Shown: positions 27,810 through 36,483 of the stretch, one piece after another
How positions within the stretch are numbered: position 1 is the stretch's first letter
Layout: each line of letters starts with the position of its first letter
Origin: Stappia sp.
GTDB lineage: Bacteria; Pseudomonadota; Alphaproteobacteria; Rhizobiales; Stappiaceae
Direction: 5' to 3'
Assembly: GCF_040110915.1 (NCBI RefSeq)
Contig: NZ_CP157793.1
Location: 3,719,001 to 3,783,000 of the forward strand
Length of the DNA stretch: 64,000 nucleotides
Notes under the pieces: model-generated
Database searches by the model: none
What the model was told of the DNA's origin: nothing
Seen by the model: only the letters and a program-made list of their open reading frames with translations
Made by a program: the position numbers and the translations under genes

Positions 27810-29402
27810 TCAGTAACCGACGGCCGCCCCGTCCTTGCGCGGGTCGGAGCCGCCGACCAGCGTGCCGGCCTCGCGGTCGATCAGGATCGCCTGCGCCCCG
27901 CCGATCGGCCCCGGCGCCTCGACCACCTCGTGACCGAGCGCGCGCAGACCCTCGACCGTGGCCGACGGCACGCTGCGCTCCGCCTGCAGCACATGTGTCT
28001 GCTCGTCGAAGAACATGCGCGGCGCGTCGATGGCTTCCTGCGGGTCCATACCGAAATCCACCATGTTGGTGAGCACATGGGCATGGCCGCAGGGCTGATA
28101 GCCGCCGCCCATCACGCCGAAGGAGAGATGCGGCAGCCCCTGCTTCATCACCATGGCCGGGATGATCGTGTGCAGCGGCCGCTTGCCGCCGTCGATGCAG
28201 TTGGGATGGCCCGGCTCCAGACGGAAACAGGCGCCACGGTTTTGCAGCAGCACGCCGCTCTTCGGCGCGCAGATGCCGGAGCCGAAATCCTTGTAGACGG
28301 AATTGATGAGCGACACGGCCATGCCGGCGCCATCCACGACGGAGAGATAGATCGTGTCCGACGAGGGCCCGAGCAGGCTCGGCGGGATATCCGCGATCCG
28401 CGCGCTCGCCGACATGCGCGCCGCGAGCCGGTCGAGATAGGCCGGCGCCAGGAAGGCGTCGGGGCCGAAGGCCATGTGATCCGGGTCGGCGAGGAAGAGA
28501 TCGCGCACCGAATAGGCAAGCCGGCCCGCTTCCAGTTCCAGGTGGAAACGCTCCGTCCCGTTCGGATCGAGGCTTGCGAGATCGAAGCGCTCCAGCAGGC
28601 CCAGCATCACCAGCGCGATGAAGCCCTGCCCGTTGGGCGGCAGCTCGACCACGTCGAGCCCCCGGTAGCCACGCGACACCGGGGTCATGTCGAGCGGCTC
28701 GAAGCCCGCGAGATCCTCGCGCGTCATCAGCCCGCCCCGGGCGGCCAGCGTCGCGACGATGTCCTCGGCCACCTCGCCCTCGTAGAAGGCCCGCGCGCCG
28801 TCCTCGGCGATGGTCCGCAGCGTGCGCGCGAGCGCCCGGTGGCGCATCACCTGCCCCACCTTCGGGATCGCGCCGTCGACCAGATATTCCGAGGCGGCGC
28901 CGGGATCGGCGGAGAGCTTGTCGAGATTGCGCGACCAGTCGTAGGCGACACGCGGCGTGACCGGATAGCCGTCCTCCGCGTAGCCGATGGCGCGCTGCAG
29001 AACCTCGCCGAGCCGGCGGGTGCCGTGGCGGGCAAGCAGAACCTCCCAGGCGCGCACCGCGCCGGGCACGGTGACGGCATGGGCTCCGTTGGGATCGAGC
29101 GTCGTCACGCCAAGCTCGGCGAGGCGCTGCGGCGTGGCGGCCGCCGGCGCCGCACCCGAGCCGTTCAACCCGCTGAGCGTGCCGTCCGGCTGCGCCACGA
29201 TGGCGAAACAGTCGCCGCCGATGCCGGTCATCTGCGGCTCCACCACGGCCAGCACGGCCGCCGCCGCCACGGCGGCATCCACCGCATTGCCGCCCGACTG
29301 CAGGATTTCCAGCGCGGCCGCCGTCGACAGGGGATGCGAGGTCGCCGCCATCGCGGTGGTGGCATGGGCCGCCGAGCGTCCCGGAAAGTGGAAGTCGCGC
29401 AT
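27810..29402 (-). CDS. ggt: Gamma-glutamyltransferase family protein
   Basis: 530 residues, N-terminal nucleophile hydrolase that self-cleaves before a threonine to form two subunits and moves or hydrolyses gamma-glutamyl groups (glutathione and relatives). The cleavage site is SSDTIYLSV, with Thr350 as nucleophile; the oxyanion/substrate motifs NSVYKDFGSGI and GKRPLHTIIPAM follow. No signal peptide is visible, so this is a cytoplasmic member of the family. Such members often act on other gamma-glutamyl or amide substrates, and the exact substrate is open. The start has AAGGGGG about 8 bp upstream. It is divergent from the GlcG/HbpS-type gene. Confidence 0.9.
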   Translation of the reverse strand: MRDFHFPGRSAAHATTAMAATSHPLSTAAALEILQSGGNAVDAAVAAAAVLAVVEPQMTGIGGDCFAIVAQPDGTLSGLNGSGAAPAAATPQRLAELGVTTLDPNGAHAVTVPGAVRAWEVLLARHGTRRLGEVLQRAIGYAEDGYPVTPRVAYDWSRNLDKLSADPGAASEYLVDGAIPKVGQVMRHRALARTLRTIAEDGARAFYEGEVAEDIVATLAARGGLMTREDLAGFEPLDMTPVSRGYRGLDVVELPPNGQGFIALVMLGLLERFDLASLDPNGTERFHLELEAGRLAYSVRDLFLADPDHMAFGPDAFLAPAYLDRLAARMSASARIADIPPSLLGPSSDTIYLSVVDGAGMAVSLINSVYKDFGSGICAPKSGVLLQNRGACFRLEPGHPNCIDGGKRPLHTIIPAMVMKQGLPHLSFGVMGGGYQPCGHAHVLTNMVDFGMDPQEAIDAPRMFFDEQTHVLQAERSVPSATVEGLRALGHEVVEAPGPIGGAQAILIDREAGTLVGGSDPRKDGAAVGY

Positions 29403-29429
29403 GGGATGATCCCCCTTATCGGTCTTTTT

Positions 29430-29503
29430 GACTGCCTGTCGTGTTGACTGCCTGTCTGGCTCGTGACGGCCCGAAAACCCGGCCCAAAACCCGGCTTGAA
29501 CAC
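29430..29503. repeat. Two short tandem duplications upstream of ggt
   Basis: A 16-bp unit starting GACTGCCTGTC occurs twice (29430-29445, 29446-29461). A run of about three 12-bp units with the core AAAACCCGGC follows (29468-29503). They lie in the divergent gap between ggt and the HbpS-type gene. Confidence 0.75.
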
Positions 29504-29679
29504 CCGGTGCCGTTTGGCGAAGCTCGCAAGGACTATGGGTGACAGGGGTCCCCTGTCATTTCAAGCAGGCCAGGGTCTCGGGGAAGAACACCTTGTCGCG
29601 CCCCGTCGATTGGCCCGGCCCGCAAAGCCTGCTAGCGCAAAGGCACCTTACATCCCCACCATTATGGAGATTACTGACA

Positions 29680-30114
29680 ATGAGCAAACTCACTCTCTCC
29701 GTTTCCGAAACAATCGTGAAGGCCGCCTTCGCCAAGGGCGCGGAGCTCAACCTGAAGCCGCTGACGGTGACGGTGCTCGACGCCGGCGGGCATGCGGTGG
29801 CGATGATGCGTCAGGACGGATCCTCGATCCTGCGGCCGCAGATCGCCGCCGGCAAGGCGTTCGGGGCGCTTGCGGTGGGGGCCGGATCGCGCTGGCTCGA
29901 CGCCAACGCCCAGACCCGCCCGCATTTCGTTCAGGCGCTGAACGGCGCAGCCGGCGGCGGCATCGTTCCGGTTCCCGGCGGCGTGCTGATTCGCGACGGC
30001 GCCGGCGGCGAGATCCTCGGCGCGGTGGGCATCACCGGCGACACCTCGGACAATGACGAGGCCTGCGCCGTGGCCGGCATCGAGGCGGCGGGCCTCACGC
30101 CCGACGTCGGCTGA
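29680..30114 (+). CDS. GlcG/HbpS family heme-binding-like protein
   Basis: 144 residues. GlcG/HbpS family (DUF336), small alpha/beta proteins found near glycolate, diol or heme-related genes; some bind heme or cobalamin. Landmarks are the opening MSKLTLSVSETIVKAAF, VTVLDAGGHAVAMMRQDG in the first strands, and GGVLIRDGAGGEILGAVGITG with SDNDEACAVAGIEAAGL at the end, all typical. There is no signal peptide. ATG at 29680 follows GGAG by 10 bp. The neighbours give no pathway, so the ligand is unknown. Confidence 0.85.
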   Translation: MSKLTLSVSETIVKAAFAKGAELNLKPLTVTVLDAGGHAVAMMRQDGSSILRPQIAAGKAFGALAVGAGSRWLDANAQTRPHFVQALNGAAGGGIVPVPGGVLIRDGAGGEILGAVGITGDTSDNDEACAVAGIEAAGLTPDVG

Positions 30115-30151
30115 CGAGAAGGCACCGGTGCGTCTCGATGCGCACCGGCCC

Positions 30152-30208
30152 CTGCTCCCTGTCGCCGGCGCTACTCCTTGTCGCCGGCCCTACTCCTTGT
30201 CGCCGGCA
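30152..30208. repeat. Three tandem 19-bp units at the phaR stop codon
   Basis: Units at 30152-30170, 30171-30189 and 30190-30208. The last unit contains the phaR stop codon and last codons; the other two repeat this end of the gene beyond the stop. The second and third units differ at one base, the first at two more. Confidence 0.88.
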
Positions 30209-30795
30209 ATGGCATCGAGCTTCTTCTGCATGGCGTCGAGCTGCTTCTTCAGCGTGTCGAGCTCGTCCGCCCCGGCCGCGCCGCCGGCGGGCGTTCCGGG
30301 CTGCGTCGGCAGGCCGTTCGCGCCCATCTCGCCGCCCTCCTTGCCGGGGCCGAAGGGCAGGAACATGCGCATGGCGCGGTCGAAGATCTCGGCGTTGCGC
30401 TTGACCTGATCCTCGATCGCGTCGAAGGCCGTCGCGCCGAGAGCGCTCGACATCTGCTCGCGCAGCCGGTCCTGCTCCTTGGTGAAGGAACTCATCGAGA
30501 AGTCGAGGTAGCTCGGCACCACCGACTGCATGCTGTCGCCGTAGAAGCGGATCAGCTGGCGCAGGAAGGTGATCGGCAGCAGGTTCTGCCCCTTGTTCTC
30601 CTGCTCGAAGATGATCTGTGTCAGCACGGAGCGGGTGATGTCGTCGCCCGACTTCGCGTCGAAGACGACGAAATCCTCCTCGTCCTTCACCATGGTGGCG
30701 AGGTCCTCGAGCGTCACATAGGTGCTGGTGCCCGTGTTGTAGAGGCGGCGGTTGGCGTATTTCTTGATGATCGTCGGCTCGGTCGTCTTGGCCAT
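30190..30795 (-). CDS. phaR: Polyhydroxyalkanoate synthesis repressor PhaR
   Basis: 201 residues. A DNA-binding repressor that also binds PHA granules and controls phasin and PHA genes. The N-terminal PHB/PHA accumulation regulator domain is clear ([25 protein letters not shown], given here only by its landmarks [10 protein letters not shown] at about 12-21 and [17 protein letters not shown] near 50-66). PHB_acc-type domains ([25 protein letters not shown] region) follow, and a C-terminal coiled segment ([19 protein letters not shown]). The ATG has GGAAGACGAC just upstream. It is divergent from phaA-phaB, the usual rhizobial order. Confidence 0.95.
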   Translation of the reverse strand: MAKTTEPTIIKKYANRRLYNTGTSTYVTLEDLATMVKDEEDFVVFDAKSGDDITRSVLTQIIFEQENKGQNLLPITFLRQLIRFYGDSMQSVVPSYLDFSMSSFTKEQDRLREQMSSALGATAFDAIEDQVKRNAEIFDRAMRMFLPFGPGKEGGEMGANGLPTQPGTPAGGAAGADELDTLKKQLDAMQKKLDAIAGDKE

Positions 30796-31217
30796 GTCGT
30801 CTTCCGGATTCCGGCTGGGCGGGCACCGTCGGGAGACGGTCGCCGCGCATTCCTCCCGATCGCGCGCCGCCTCCCCCGACCGCGCGGACCCTTGCTCGTG
30901 TTCCGCACGATACGCCAATCCACCCCGACGGCACCACCGTTTTGTCGGACCTTTTCCGCACCCGCACGCTGCGTGCCGCATTGCACCCGCGCGATCCCGG
31001 CATGCGGCGGCCCGCCGGTGCTTCGCGATGCCCGCAGCGCAGCATCCTGCGACGAAAGAACGATGCGCCGCCGTCTCTTTTCGGGCTGCGAATACGGTGT
31101 GTTGCGGTTGACTACGGCCGGGTGACCGTCTCTAGTTTGCGGGACCCGCGCGCTCGCGACAGCACCAAAGAGGGGCCGGCGCGCACCCTGGGAGGACCGG
31201 AGTTTCGGAGACCGTAC
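30796..31217. other. Intergenic region between phaR and phaA (422 bp)
   Basis: No credible gene. It carries the phaA promoter candidate at 31108-31136 and the divergent phaR control region. PhaR is known to bind next to PHA genes in this order; I do not see an unambiguous operator. Confidence 0.6.
31108..31136 (+). promoter_or_regulatory. Sigma-70 type promoter for phaA
   Basis: TTGACT, 17-bp spacer, TCTAGT. The start codon of phaA is about 80 bp downstream. Confidence 0.6.
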
Positions 31218-32399
31218 ATGAGCGCATCCACCGACGTCGTCATTGTCAGCGCAACGCGCACCCCCGTCGGGTCCTTCAACGGATCCTTCGCCAACACCCC
31301 GGCCCACGACCTCGGCGCCACCGCGATCAGATCCGCGCTGGCGCGCGCCTCCGTCGATGCGGCGGACGTCGATGAGGTGGTGTTCGGTCAGGTTCTGACC
31401 GCCGGCCAGGGCCAGAACCCGGCCCGCCAGGCCGCCATCAACGCCGGCATTCCCGACAGCGCCACCGCCTGGGTGCTCAATCAGGTCTGCGGCTCGGGCC
31501 TGCGCACGGTCGCCATCGGCATGCAGCAGATCCAGGCGGGGGACGCCTCGATCATCGTCGCCGGCGGCCAGGAGAACATGTCGCTCTCGCCGCATTGCGC
31601 CCATATGCGCGCCGGCTACAAGATGGGCGACTACAAGATGATCGACACGATGATCAAGGACGGCCTGTGGGACGCCTTCAACGGCTACCACATGGGCCAG
31701 ACGGCCGAGAACGTCGCCGAGAAGTGGCAGATCTCCCGCGAGCAGCAGGATGAATTCGCCGTCGCCTCCCAGAACAAGGCCGAGGCCGCGCAGAAGGCCG
31801 GTCGCTTCAAGGACGAGATTACGCCGGTCACGATCAAGGAGCGCAAGGGCGAGAAGGTCGTCGAGGACGACGAGTACATCCGCCACGGCGCCAATCTCGA
31901 GGGCATGCAGAAGCTGCGCCCGGCCTTCGCCAAGGACGGCTCGGTCACCGCGGGCAACGCCTCGGGCATCAACGACGGCGCGGCCGCGCTCGTGCTGATG
32001 AGCGCCGCCGAGGCCGAGCGCCGCGGCCTGACCCCGCTGGCGCGCATCGCCTCCTGGGCGACCGCCGGCGTCGATCCGACCGTGATGGGCTCCGGTCCGA
32101 TTCCGGCCTCGCGCAAGGCGCTGGACAAGGCCGGCTGGAAGGTCGAGGACCTCGATCTGGTGGAAGCCAACGAGGCCTTCGCCGCCCAGGCCTGCGCGGT
32201 CAACAAGGACATGGGCTGGAACCCGGACATCGTGAACGTCAACGGCGGTGCGATCGCCATCGGCCATCCGATCGGCGCCTCGGGCGCCCGCGTGCTGGTG
32301 ACGCTGCTGCATGAGATGGGCCGCCGCGACGCCAGGAAGGGCCTCGCCACCCTGTGCATCGGCGGCGGCATGGGCGTCGCGCTCTGCGTCGAGAGGTGA
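31218..32399 (+). CDS. phaA: Acetyl-CoA acetyltransferase (beta-ketothiolase)
   Basis: 393 residues, the normal thiolase length. It joins two acetyl-CoA to acetoacetyl-CoA, the first step of poly-3-hydroxybutyrate synthesis. Catalytic residues are visible: Cys91 (NQVCGSGLR), His350 ([10 protein letters not shown]) and Cys380 (LCIGGGMG). The start has CGGAG 7 bp upstream. It is followed by phaB after 281 bp; the gap holds a GC hairpin, so phaB may have its own expression level. No phaC synthase lies in the window. Confidence 0.96.
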   Translation: MSASTDVVIVSATRTPVGSFNGSFANTPAHDLGATAIRSALARASVDAADVDEVVFGQVLTAGQGQNPARQAAINAGIPDSATAWVLNQVCGSGLRTVAIGMQQIQAGDASIIVAGGQENMSLSPHCAHMRAGYKMGDYKMIDTMIKDGLWDAFNGYHMGQTAENVAEKWQISREQQDEFAVASQNKAEAAQKAGRFKDEITPVTIKERKGEKVVEDDEYIRHGANLEGMQKLRPAFAKDGSVTAGNASGINDGAAALVLMSAAEAERRGLTPLARIASWATAGVDPTVMGSGPIPASRKALDKAGWKVEDLDLVEANEAFAAQACAVNKDMGWNPDIVNVNGGAIAIGHPIGASGARVLVTLLHEMGRRDARKGLATLCIGGGMGVALCVER

Positions 32400-32423
32400 G
32401 CCGCCGGCCTTAGACTTTCCGCT

Positions 32424-32450
32424 AGGGCGGGGGCGTCGGTCGCCCGCCCT
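32424..32450 (+). terminator. GC hairpin between phaA and phaB
   Basis: Stem AGGGCGGG / CCCGCCCT with an 11-base loop, 25 bp after the phaA stop. There is no T-tract directly after it, so it may be an attenuating or mRNA-stabilising hairpin instead of a full terminator. The rest of the gap to phaB shows nothing else. Confidence 0.45.
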
Positions 32451-32680
32451 GGCCTTTGATTTCAAATGTTTTTTGGGGCCAACCGCGCGAGGAGCCTGCC
32501 CGACCGGCACACTCCGATTGAGCAGGATCAAAGCACCTCCGCACGGTTGTCGCCATGACAGCCAGAGCGCGGAACGGCCGCGCGATACAGTCCTGGCGCG
32601 GGCGTACCGCGCCGCCAACGCAAGGCACGGCAGTTCAGCGCCGGCAGGATATTTTGAAACCGCGATCGGGGAGGATTTTT

Positions 32681-33409
32681 ATGAGCAATGTGGCAATCGT
32701 GACGGGCGGAACGCGGGGCATCGGCGCCGCCATTTCGAAGGGCCTGAAGGATGCCGGCTATACGGTGGCGGCCACCTACGCCGGCAACACCGAAAAGGCC
32801 GAGGCCTTCAAGGCGGAAACGGGCATTCACGTCTACAAGTGGGACGTCGCCGACGCCCAGGCCTGCCACGATGGCATCGCCCAGGTCGTGTCGGACCTCG
32901 GCGCGGTCGAGGTGCTGGTCAACAACGCCGGCATCACCCGCGACGGCTGGTTCCACAAGATGGACTACGACCAGTGGTCGGCGGTGATCCGCACCAACCT
33001 CGATTCCATGTTCACCATGACCCGTCCGGTGATCGACGGCATGCGTGAGCGCGGCCACGGCCGGATCATCAACATCTCCTCGATCAACGGCCAGAAGGGC
33101 CAGCTCGGCCAGACCAACTACTCCGCCGCCAAGGCGGGCGTGATCGGCTTCACCAAGTCGCTGGCCGCCGAGACCGCGCGCAAGGGCATCACCGTGAACG
33201 CGATCTGCCCGGGCTACATCGACACCGACATGGTCGCCGCCGTTCCGGAGAAGGTGCTGGAAGGTATCATCGGCGGCATTCCGGTCGGCCGGCTCGGCCA
33301 GGCGGAGGAAATCGCGGCCGCGGTCGTCTATCTCGCCTCGAAGGAAGCCGGCTTCATGACCGGCGCCGTGATGTCGATCAACGGCGGCCAGTATTTCGCC
33401 AACGGCTGA
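32681..33409 (+). CDS. phaB: Acetoacetyl-CoA reductase
   Basis: 242 residues, short-chain dehydrogenase that reduces acetoacetyl-CoA to (R)-3-hydroxybutyryl-CoA with NADPH, the PHB monomer. The nucleotide site is VTGGTRGIGAA (about 8-18), NNAG is at about 86-89, and the catalytic Ser-Tyr-Lys set is present: Ser in NISSINGQKG and YSAAK. The tail MSINGGQYFANG is typical of PhaB. The start has GGGGAGG 6 bp upstream. A strong terminator closes the gene. Confidence 0.96.
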   Translation: MSNVAIVTGGTRGIGAAISKGLKDAGYTVAATYAGNTEKAEAFKAETGIHVYKWDVADAQACHDGIAQVVSDLGAVEVLVNNAGITRDGWFHKMDYDQWSAVIRTNLDSMFTMTRPVIDGMRERGHGRIINISSINGQKGQLGQTNYSAAKAGVIGFTKSLAAETARKGITVNAICPGYIDTDMVAAVPEKVLEGIIGGIPVGRLGQAEEIAAAVVYLASKEAGFMTGAVMSINGGQYFANG

Positions 33410-33446
33410 GGTCCGCGCCGAGCGAGACAAACAGCGACACCCCACG

Positions 33447-33472
33447 CCCCCGGCCCACGGCCGGGGGTTTTT
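33447..33472 (+). terminator. Terminator of phaB
   Basis: Stem CCCCCGGCC / GGCCGGGGG (33447-33455, 33459-33467) with loop CAC, followed by five T. Confidence 0.92.
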
Positions 33473-33536
33473 CGTGAGGCCGAACCTGCATCCGGATACG
33501 GCGCGAACGGCGCGGGACTACGGTGGCGGATGCGAT

Positions 33537-33564
33537 GCCCGCAAACGCTTGCCCGCAAACGCGA
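33537..33564. repeat. Direct repeat of 14 bp, two copies
   Basis: GCCCGCAAACGC plus two bases, at 33537-33550 and 33551-33564, in the convergent gap between phaB and rpmF. Confidence 0.8.
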
Positions 33565-33565
33565 A

Positions 33566-33591
33566 AGGCCGGCGCCTTGCGGCACCGGCCT
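33566..33591 (-). terminator. Hairpin terminator of rpmF
   Basis: Read on the minus strand: AGGCCGGTGCC, tetraloop GCAA, GGCGCCGGCCT, with one G-T pair, then TTC. It lies 29 bp after the rpmF stop. The T-tract is short. Confidence 0.6.
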
Positions 33592-33620
33592 ATCGAACGC
33601 ACGATCATGCGCGTGAAGCG

Positions 33621-33806
33621 TCAGGCGTCGTCCTGCGGCGCCAGAATCTGGCGGCCCCGATACATGCCCGTCTTCAGGTCGATGTGGTGCGGGCGGCGCA
33701 GCTCGCCCGAATCCTTGTCCTCGACATAGGTCGGCTGTTTCAGGGCGTCCGCGGAGCGGCGAAAGCCGCGCTTCATGCGCGTGGTTTTTCTCTTCGGAAC
33801 GGCCAT
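33621..33806 (-). CDS. rpmF: 50S ribosomal protein L32
   Basis: 61 residues, normal for alphaproteobacterial L32. The N-terminus [19 protein letters not shown] is diagnostic. The zinc-binding cysteines seen in some L32 proteins are absent, as is usual in this order. GGAGA lies 9 bp upstream of the ATG. A -10-like TATAAG is seen on the minus strand at 33893-33898, with a poor -35. A monocistronic gene downstream of mtgA on the same strand. Confidence 0.97.
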   Translation of the reverse strand: MAVPKRKTTRMKRGFRRSADALKQPTYVEDKDSGELRRPHHIDLKTGMYRGRQILAPQDDA

Positions 33807-33964
33807 TGGTATCTCTCCGTCGTGCAACGCCCGCGAACCCGGACCGGGTCTGCCCGGGGCGTGGGGTCTCACGGTGTACAGGAATGGCCGCGCTTATACA
33901 GAACCTTTGGCCGCTTTGCCAGCCCGCAATCCGCATTTTTTGCCCCGCGCCCCGAAATTTCGCC

Positions 33965-34714
33965 CTACCGGGCAAGCAAGGTCTGCGGCAGGCAGTCCAG
34001 ATGCGGATCGATCTCCGCCGCGCGGGCCCGGTTGAGGCGCGCAAGGCGCACGTGTCCGGCGCTCGGCCGCGCCGGATTGCGCACAAGCGGGTTGGGCAGC
34101 GCGGTCGCGAGCCGTGCGGCCTCGGTACGGGTGAGCTCCGCCGCCGGCTTGCCGAACCACGCCTGCGCGGCGGCCTCCGCGCCAAAAACCCCTTCGCCCC
34201 ATTCGGCGATGTTGAGATAGATCTCGATGAGCCGCGTCTTGGTCAGCATGGCGTCGAGCATCAGCGCCAGCGGCAGCTCCAGCGCCTTGCGCACATAGCT
34301 GCGCTCACCCCACAGATAGAGGTTCTTCGCCACCTGCATGGTGATCGTGGAAGCCCCGCGCACGCGCTCGCCCTCGCCCAGCGCCTCAAGCTGCCCTTCG
34401 AGCGCCGCCCAGTCGATGCCCGCATGGGCGCAGAAGCGTGCATCCTCGGAGGCCACCACCGAACGGATGAGATGCGGCGAGATGGCCTCGATCGGCACGT
34501 AATCGCGATCGACCCAGAGCCCCTGTGCGATGCGTCCCAGCATCAGGGTGCTGACCGGCGGCACGACCGCGTAGACCAGCGTCAGCACCGGAGGCAGCAG
34601 AAGCAGCAAGAGGGCAAGGCGCCAGACCCAGCGCCGCAGCCAGCGGCGCAGGCCGAAGCGACGCGGCTTTCCCTCTCCGGGCGTGCCGCCGTCCGGCCCG
34701 CGCGCCGGGCTCAC
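33965..34714 (-). CDS. mtgA: Monofunctional peptidoglycan glycosyltransferase
   Basis: 249 residues, GT51 family. It polymerises lipid II into glycan strands at the outer face of the inner membrane. A basic N-terminus is followed by one membrane span (about 30-57). Catalytic motifs are EDARFCAHAGIDW (Glu of motif 1), RGASTITMQVAKNLYL (motif 2), KALELPLALMLD and KTRLIEIYLNIAEWG (motif 4). The start is a GTG whose last two bases are shared with the stop of the upstream oxyR-like gene (GTGA overlap), which implies coupled translation and explains why a weak start can be used. Confidence 0.93.
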   Translation of the reverse strand: MSPARGPDGGTPGEGKPRRFGLRRWLRRWVWRLALLLLLLPPVLTLVYAVVPPVSTLMLGRIAQGLWVDRDYVPIEAISPHLIRSVVASEDARFCAHAGIDWAALEGQLEALGEGERVRGASTITMQVAKNLYLWGERSYVRKALELPLALMLDAMLTKTRLIEIYLNIAEWGEGVFGAEAAAQAWFGKPAAELTRTEAARLATALPNPLVRNPARPSAGHVRLARLNRARAAEIDPHLDCLPQTLLAR

Positions 34715-35685
34715 GCGGGCACCCCGATGCCGGACGCGCCGCTGCCGTGCGGGTCGGTGGCCATCGCCGTCCGGTCGGGGGCGGCGCGGCGGGCGAGATG
34801 GTCCTTGAGCGCGGCCGCAAGCGCTTGTGCATCGGCGGCATGGGCGGAGCGCCGGCGCCAGACGACCCCGAGATCGCGCGCCGCCGCACCGTCCGCGATC
34901 GGGAAAACGGTCAGCCGCGTGCCGCGCGTGATCCCCGCCTCGACGGCGATTTCCGGCACCAGCGTGACGCCGAGCCCGTTGTCGGCCATCTGCACCAGCG
35001 TCGTCATGGAGGACGCCTGGATCTCGTCGCTTTCCAGCGGCGGCGGCGTGCCGGCGAAGGCGCTGAGGACATGATCGCGCAGGCAATGCCCGTCTTCCAG
35101 CAGCAGCAGGGGTTCCCTGGCCAGCCGCGCGAGCGGGATCGCTCCCGGCCGCGCGAGGACGTGGCCCTCGGGCAGCGCGGCCAGCAAACGGTCACGGCCG
35201 ATCACCTCGCAGGCGAGATCGCCGATATCATAGGGCAGCGCGATCAGCAGCACGTCGAGCCGCCCCTCGCGCAGGTCGCGGACAAGCACCCGGCTCAGTT
35301 CCTCGCGCAGCACCAGCCGCAGCTCCGGATGGGCCCGGCGCAGGTCGGGCAGGGCCTGCGGCAACAGGAACGGCGCGATGGAGGGAATGACACCGAGCCG
35401 AAGGCGCCCCGACAGGGGCGTGCGCGCGCTGCGGGCGCAAGCCGCCAGATCCTCCACCTCGCGCAGGATGGTGACCGCGCGCGCAAGCACGCGCTCCCCG
35501 GCCTCGGTCAACGCCAGCGCGCGCCCCGAGCGGTCGACCAGTTCGGCGCCGAGCGCGGCTTCCAGCTGCCGGATCGCCGCCGACAGGCTGGACTGGGTGA
35601 CATGGCAGGCACGCGCCGCGCGCACGAAGGAGCGATGCTGCGCCAGTGCGACGAAATACTGCATCTGCCGAACGGTCGGTAACAT
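34711..35685 (-). CDS. oxyR: LysR-type hydrogen peroxide regulator (OxyR-like)
   Basis: 324 residues. N-terminal LysR winged helix (about 4-62, with HRSFVRAARACHVTQSSLSAAIRQLE as the recognition region, named here by its ends HRSF and RQLE), then the periplasmic-binding-like sensor domain. The OxyR sensing motif LLLLEDGHCLRDH is present with Cys201, equivalent to E. coli Cys199. The usual resolving cysteine nine residues later is Phe210. Divergent ahpC-ahpD supports a peroxide regulator. The ATG was chosen for GGAGTGAGG directly upstream. It overlaps mtgA by four bases. Confidence 0.88.
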   Translation of the reverse strand: MLPTVRQMQYFVALAQHRSFVRAARACHVTQSSLSAAIRQLEAALGAELVDRSGRALALTEAGERVLARAVTILREVEDLAACARSARTPLSGRLRLGVIPSIAPFLLPQALPDLRRAHPELRLVLREELSRVLVRDLREGRLDVLLIALPYDIGDLACEVIGRDRLLAALPEGHVLARPGAIPLARLAREPLLLLEDGHCLRDHVLSAFAGTPPPLESDEIQASSMTTLVQMADNGLGVTLVPEIAVEAGITRGTRLTVFPIADGAAARDLGVVWRRRSAHAADAQALAAALKDHLARRAAPDRTAMATDPHGSGASGIGVPA

Positions 35686-35773
35686 CCTCACTCCACGCGA
35701 AAAGCCCTGAAATCGCAAGGCACTGCAAGCACATCGCTTTCGCCGCGCGCTCACGTAGGGGCAGCTTCCGGGC

Positions 35774-35808
35774 ATCGGATGAACCGATTGTCCCAATCGG
35801 ATTTATCG
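35774..35808. promoter_or_regulatory. Candidate OxyR operator between oxyR and ahpC
   Basis: Four ATCG/CGAT quarter-sites: 35774-35777, 35785-35788, 35796-35799 and 35805-35808. The first two gaps are seven bases, as in the OxyR pattern of four spaced elements. The central pair is a perfect dyad, CCGATTG-TCC-CAATCGG. It lies directly upstream of the ahpC -35. Confidence 0.55.
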
Positions 35809-35810
35809 GT

Positions 35811-35838
35811 TTGACCGAAGGCCGGCGGTCTGCATAAC
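35811..35838 (+). promoter_or_regulatory. Promoter of ahpC
   Basis: TTGACC (35811-35816) and CATAAC (35833-35838), spacer 16. It abuts the operator candidate on its 5' side, a class I activator layout. Confidence 0.55.
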
Positions 35839-35929
35839 CGGTCGCGCTGCACCGCACAACACGCGGTGGTTCGGCATCTCATTTCCGCTCCGCCACCTCC
35901 CGGGCGGAGCCTCATCCCAGGAGCGACCC

Positions 35930-36481
35930 ATGATCGGTATTGGCGACAAACTCCCCGAATTCGAGATCGTCGGCGTGAAGCCGGGCTTCAACCGGCACGA
36001 GGAAAACGGCGAGAGCGCCTTCGAGACGCTCACCGAAAAGAGCTTCGAGGGCAAGTGGAAGGTCATCTTCTTCTACCCCAAGGACTTCACCTTCGTGTGC
36101 CCGACCGAAATCGCCGAGTTCGCCCGCCTCGCGCCGGACTTCGAGGACCGCGACTGCGTGGTGCTCGGCGGCTCGACCGACAACGAGTTCTGCAAGCTGG
36201 CCTGGCGCCGCGATCATCCGGATCTCGACAAGCTGCCGATCTGGTCGTTTGCCGACACCAACGGCTCGCTGGTCGACGGTCTCGGCGTGCGTGCGCCGGA
36301 GGGCGTGGCCTACCGCTACACCTTCATCGTCGACAACGAGAACACCATCCAGCACGTCTATGCGACCAACCTGAACGTCGGCCGCAACCCGAAGGACACG
36401 CTGCGGGTGCTCGACGCGCTGCAGACCGACGAGCTGTGCCCGTGCAACCGCGAGGTCGGCGGCGACACGCTCGCGGCCTGA
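35930..36481 (+). CDS. ahpC: Peroxiredoxin, AhpC type
   Basis: 183 residues, typical 2-Cys peroxiredoxin reducing hydrogen peroxide, organic peroxides and peroxynitrite. The peroxidatic Cys57 lies in FVCPTE; two C-terminal cysteines, Cys170 and Cys172, are in ELCPCN. This triple-cysteine pattern matches the Mycobacterium tuberculosis AhpC that is recycled by AhpD, and ahpD follows in the next 200 bp. Start: GGAGCGACCC before the ATG. Likely controlled by the divergent OxyR-like protein. Confidence 0.96.
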   Translation: MIGIGDKLPEFEIVGVKPGFNRHEENGESAFETLTEKSFEGKWKVIFFYPKDFTFVCPTEIAEFARLAPDFEDRDCVVLGGSTDNEFCKLAWRRDHPDLDKLPIWSFADTNGSLVDGLGVRAPEGVAYRYTFIVDNENTIQHVYATNLNVGRNPKDTLRVLDALQTDELCPCNREVGGDTLAA

Positions 36482-36483
36482 GG

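Noticed and set aside
29463..30056. A 197-codon frame overlapping the start of the GlcG/HbpS-type gene
   Set aside because: It is frame-shifted against a conserved family protein and low complexity in the overlapping part.
32424..32450. A full rho-independent terminator between phaA and phaB
   Set aside because: The stem is good but no T-tract follows it directly. I list it only as a hairpin with low confidence.
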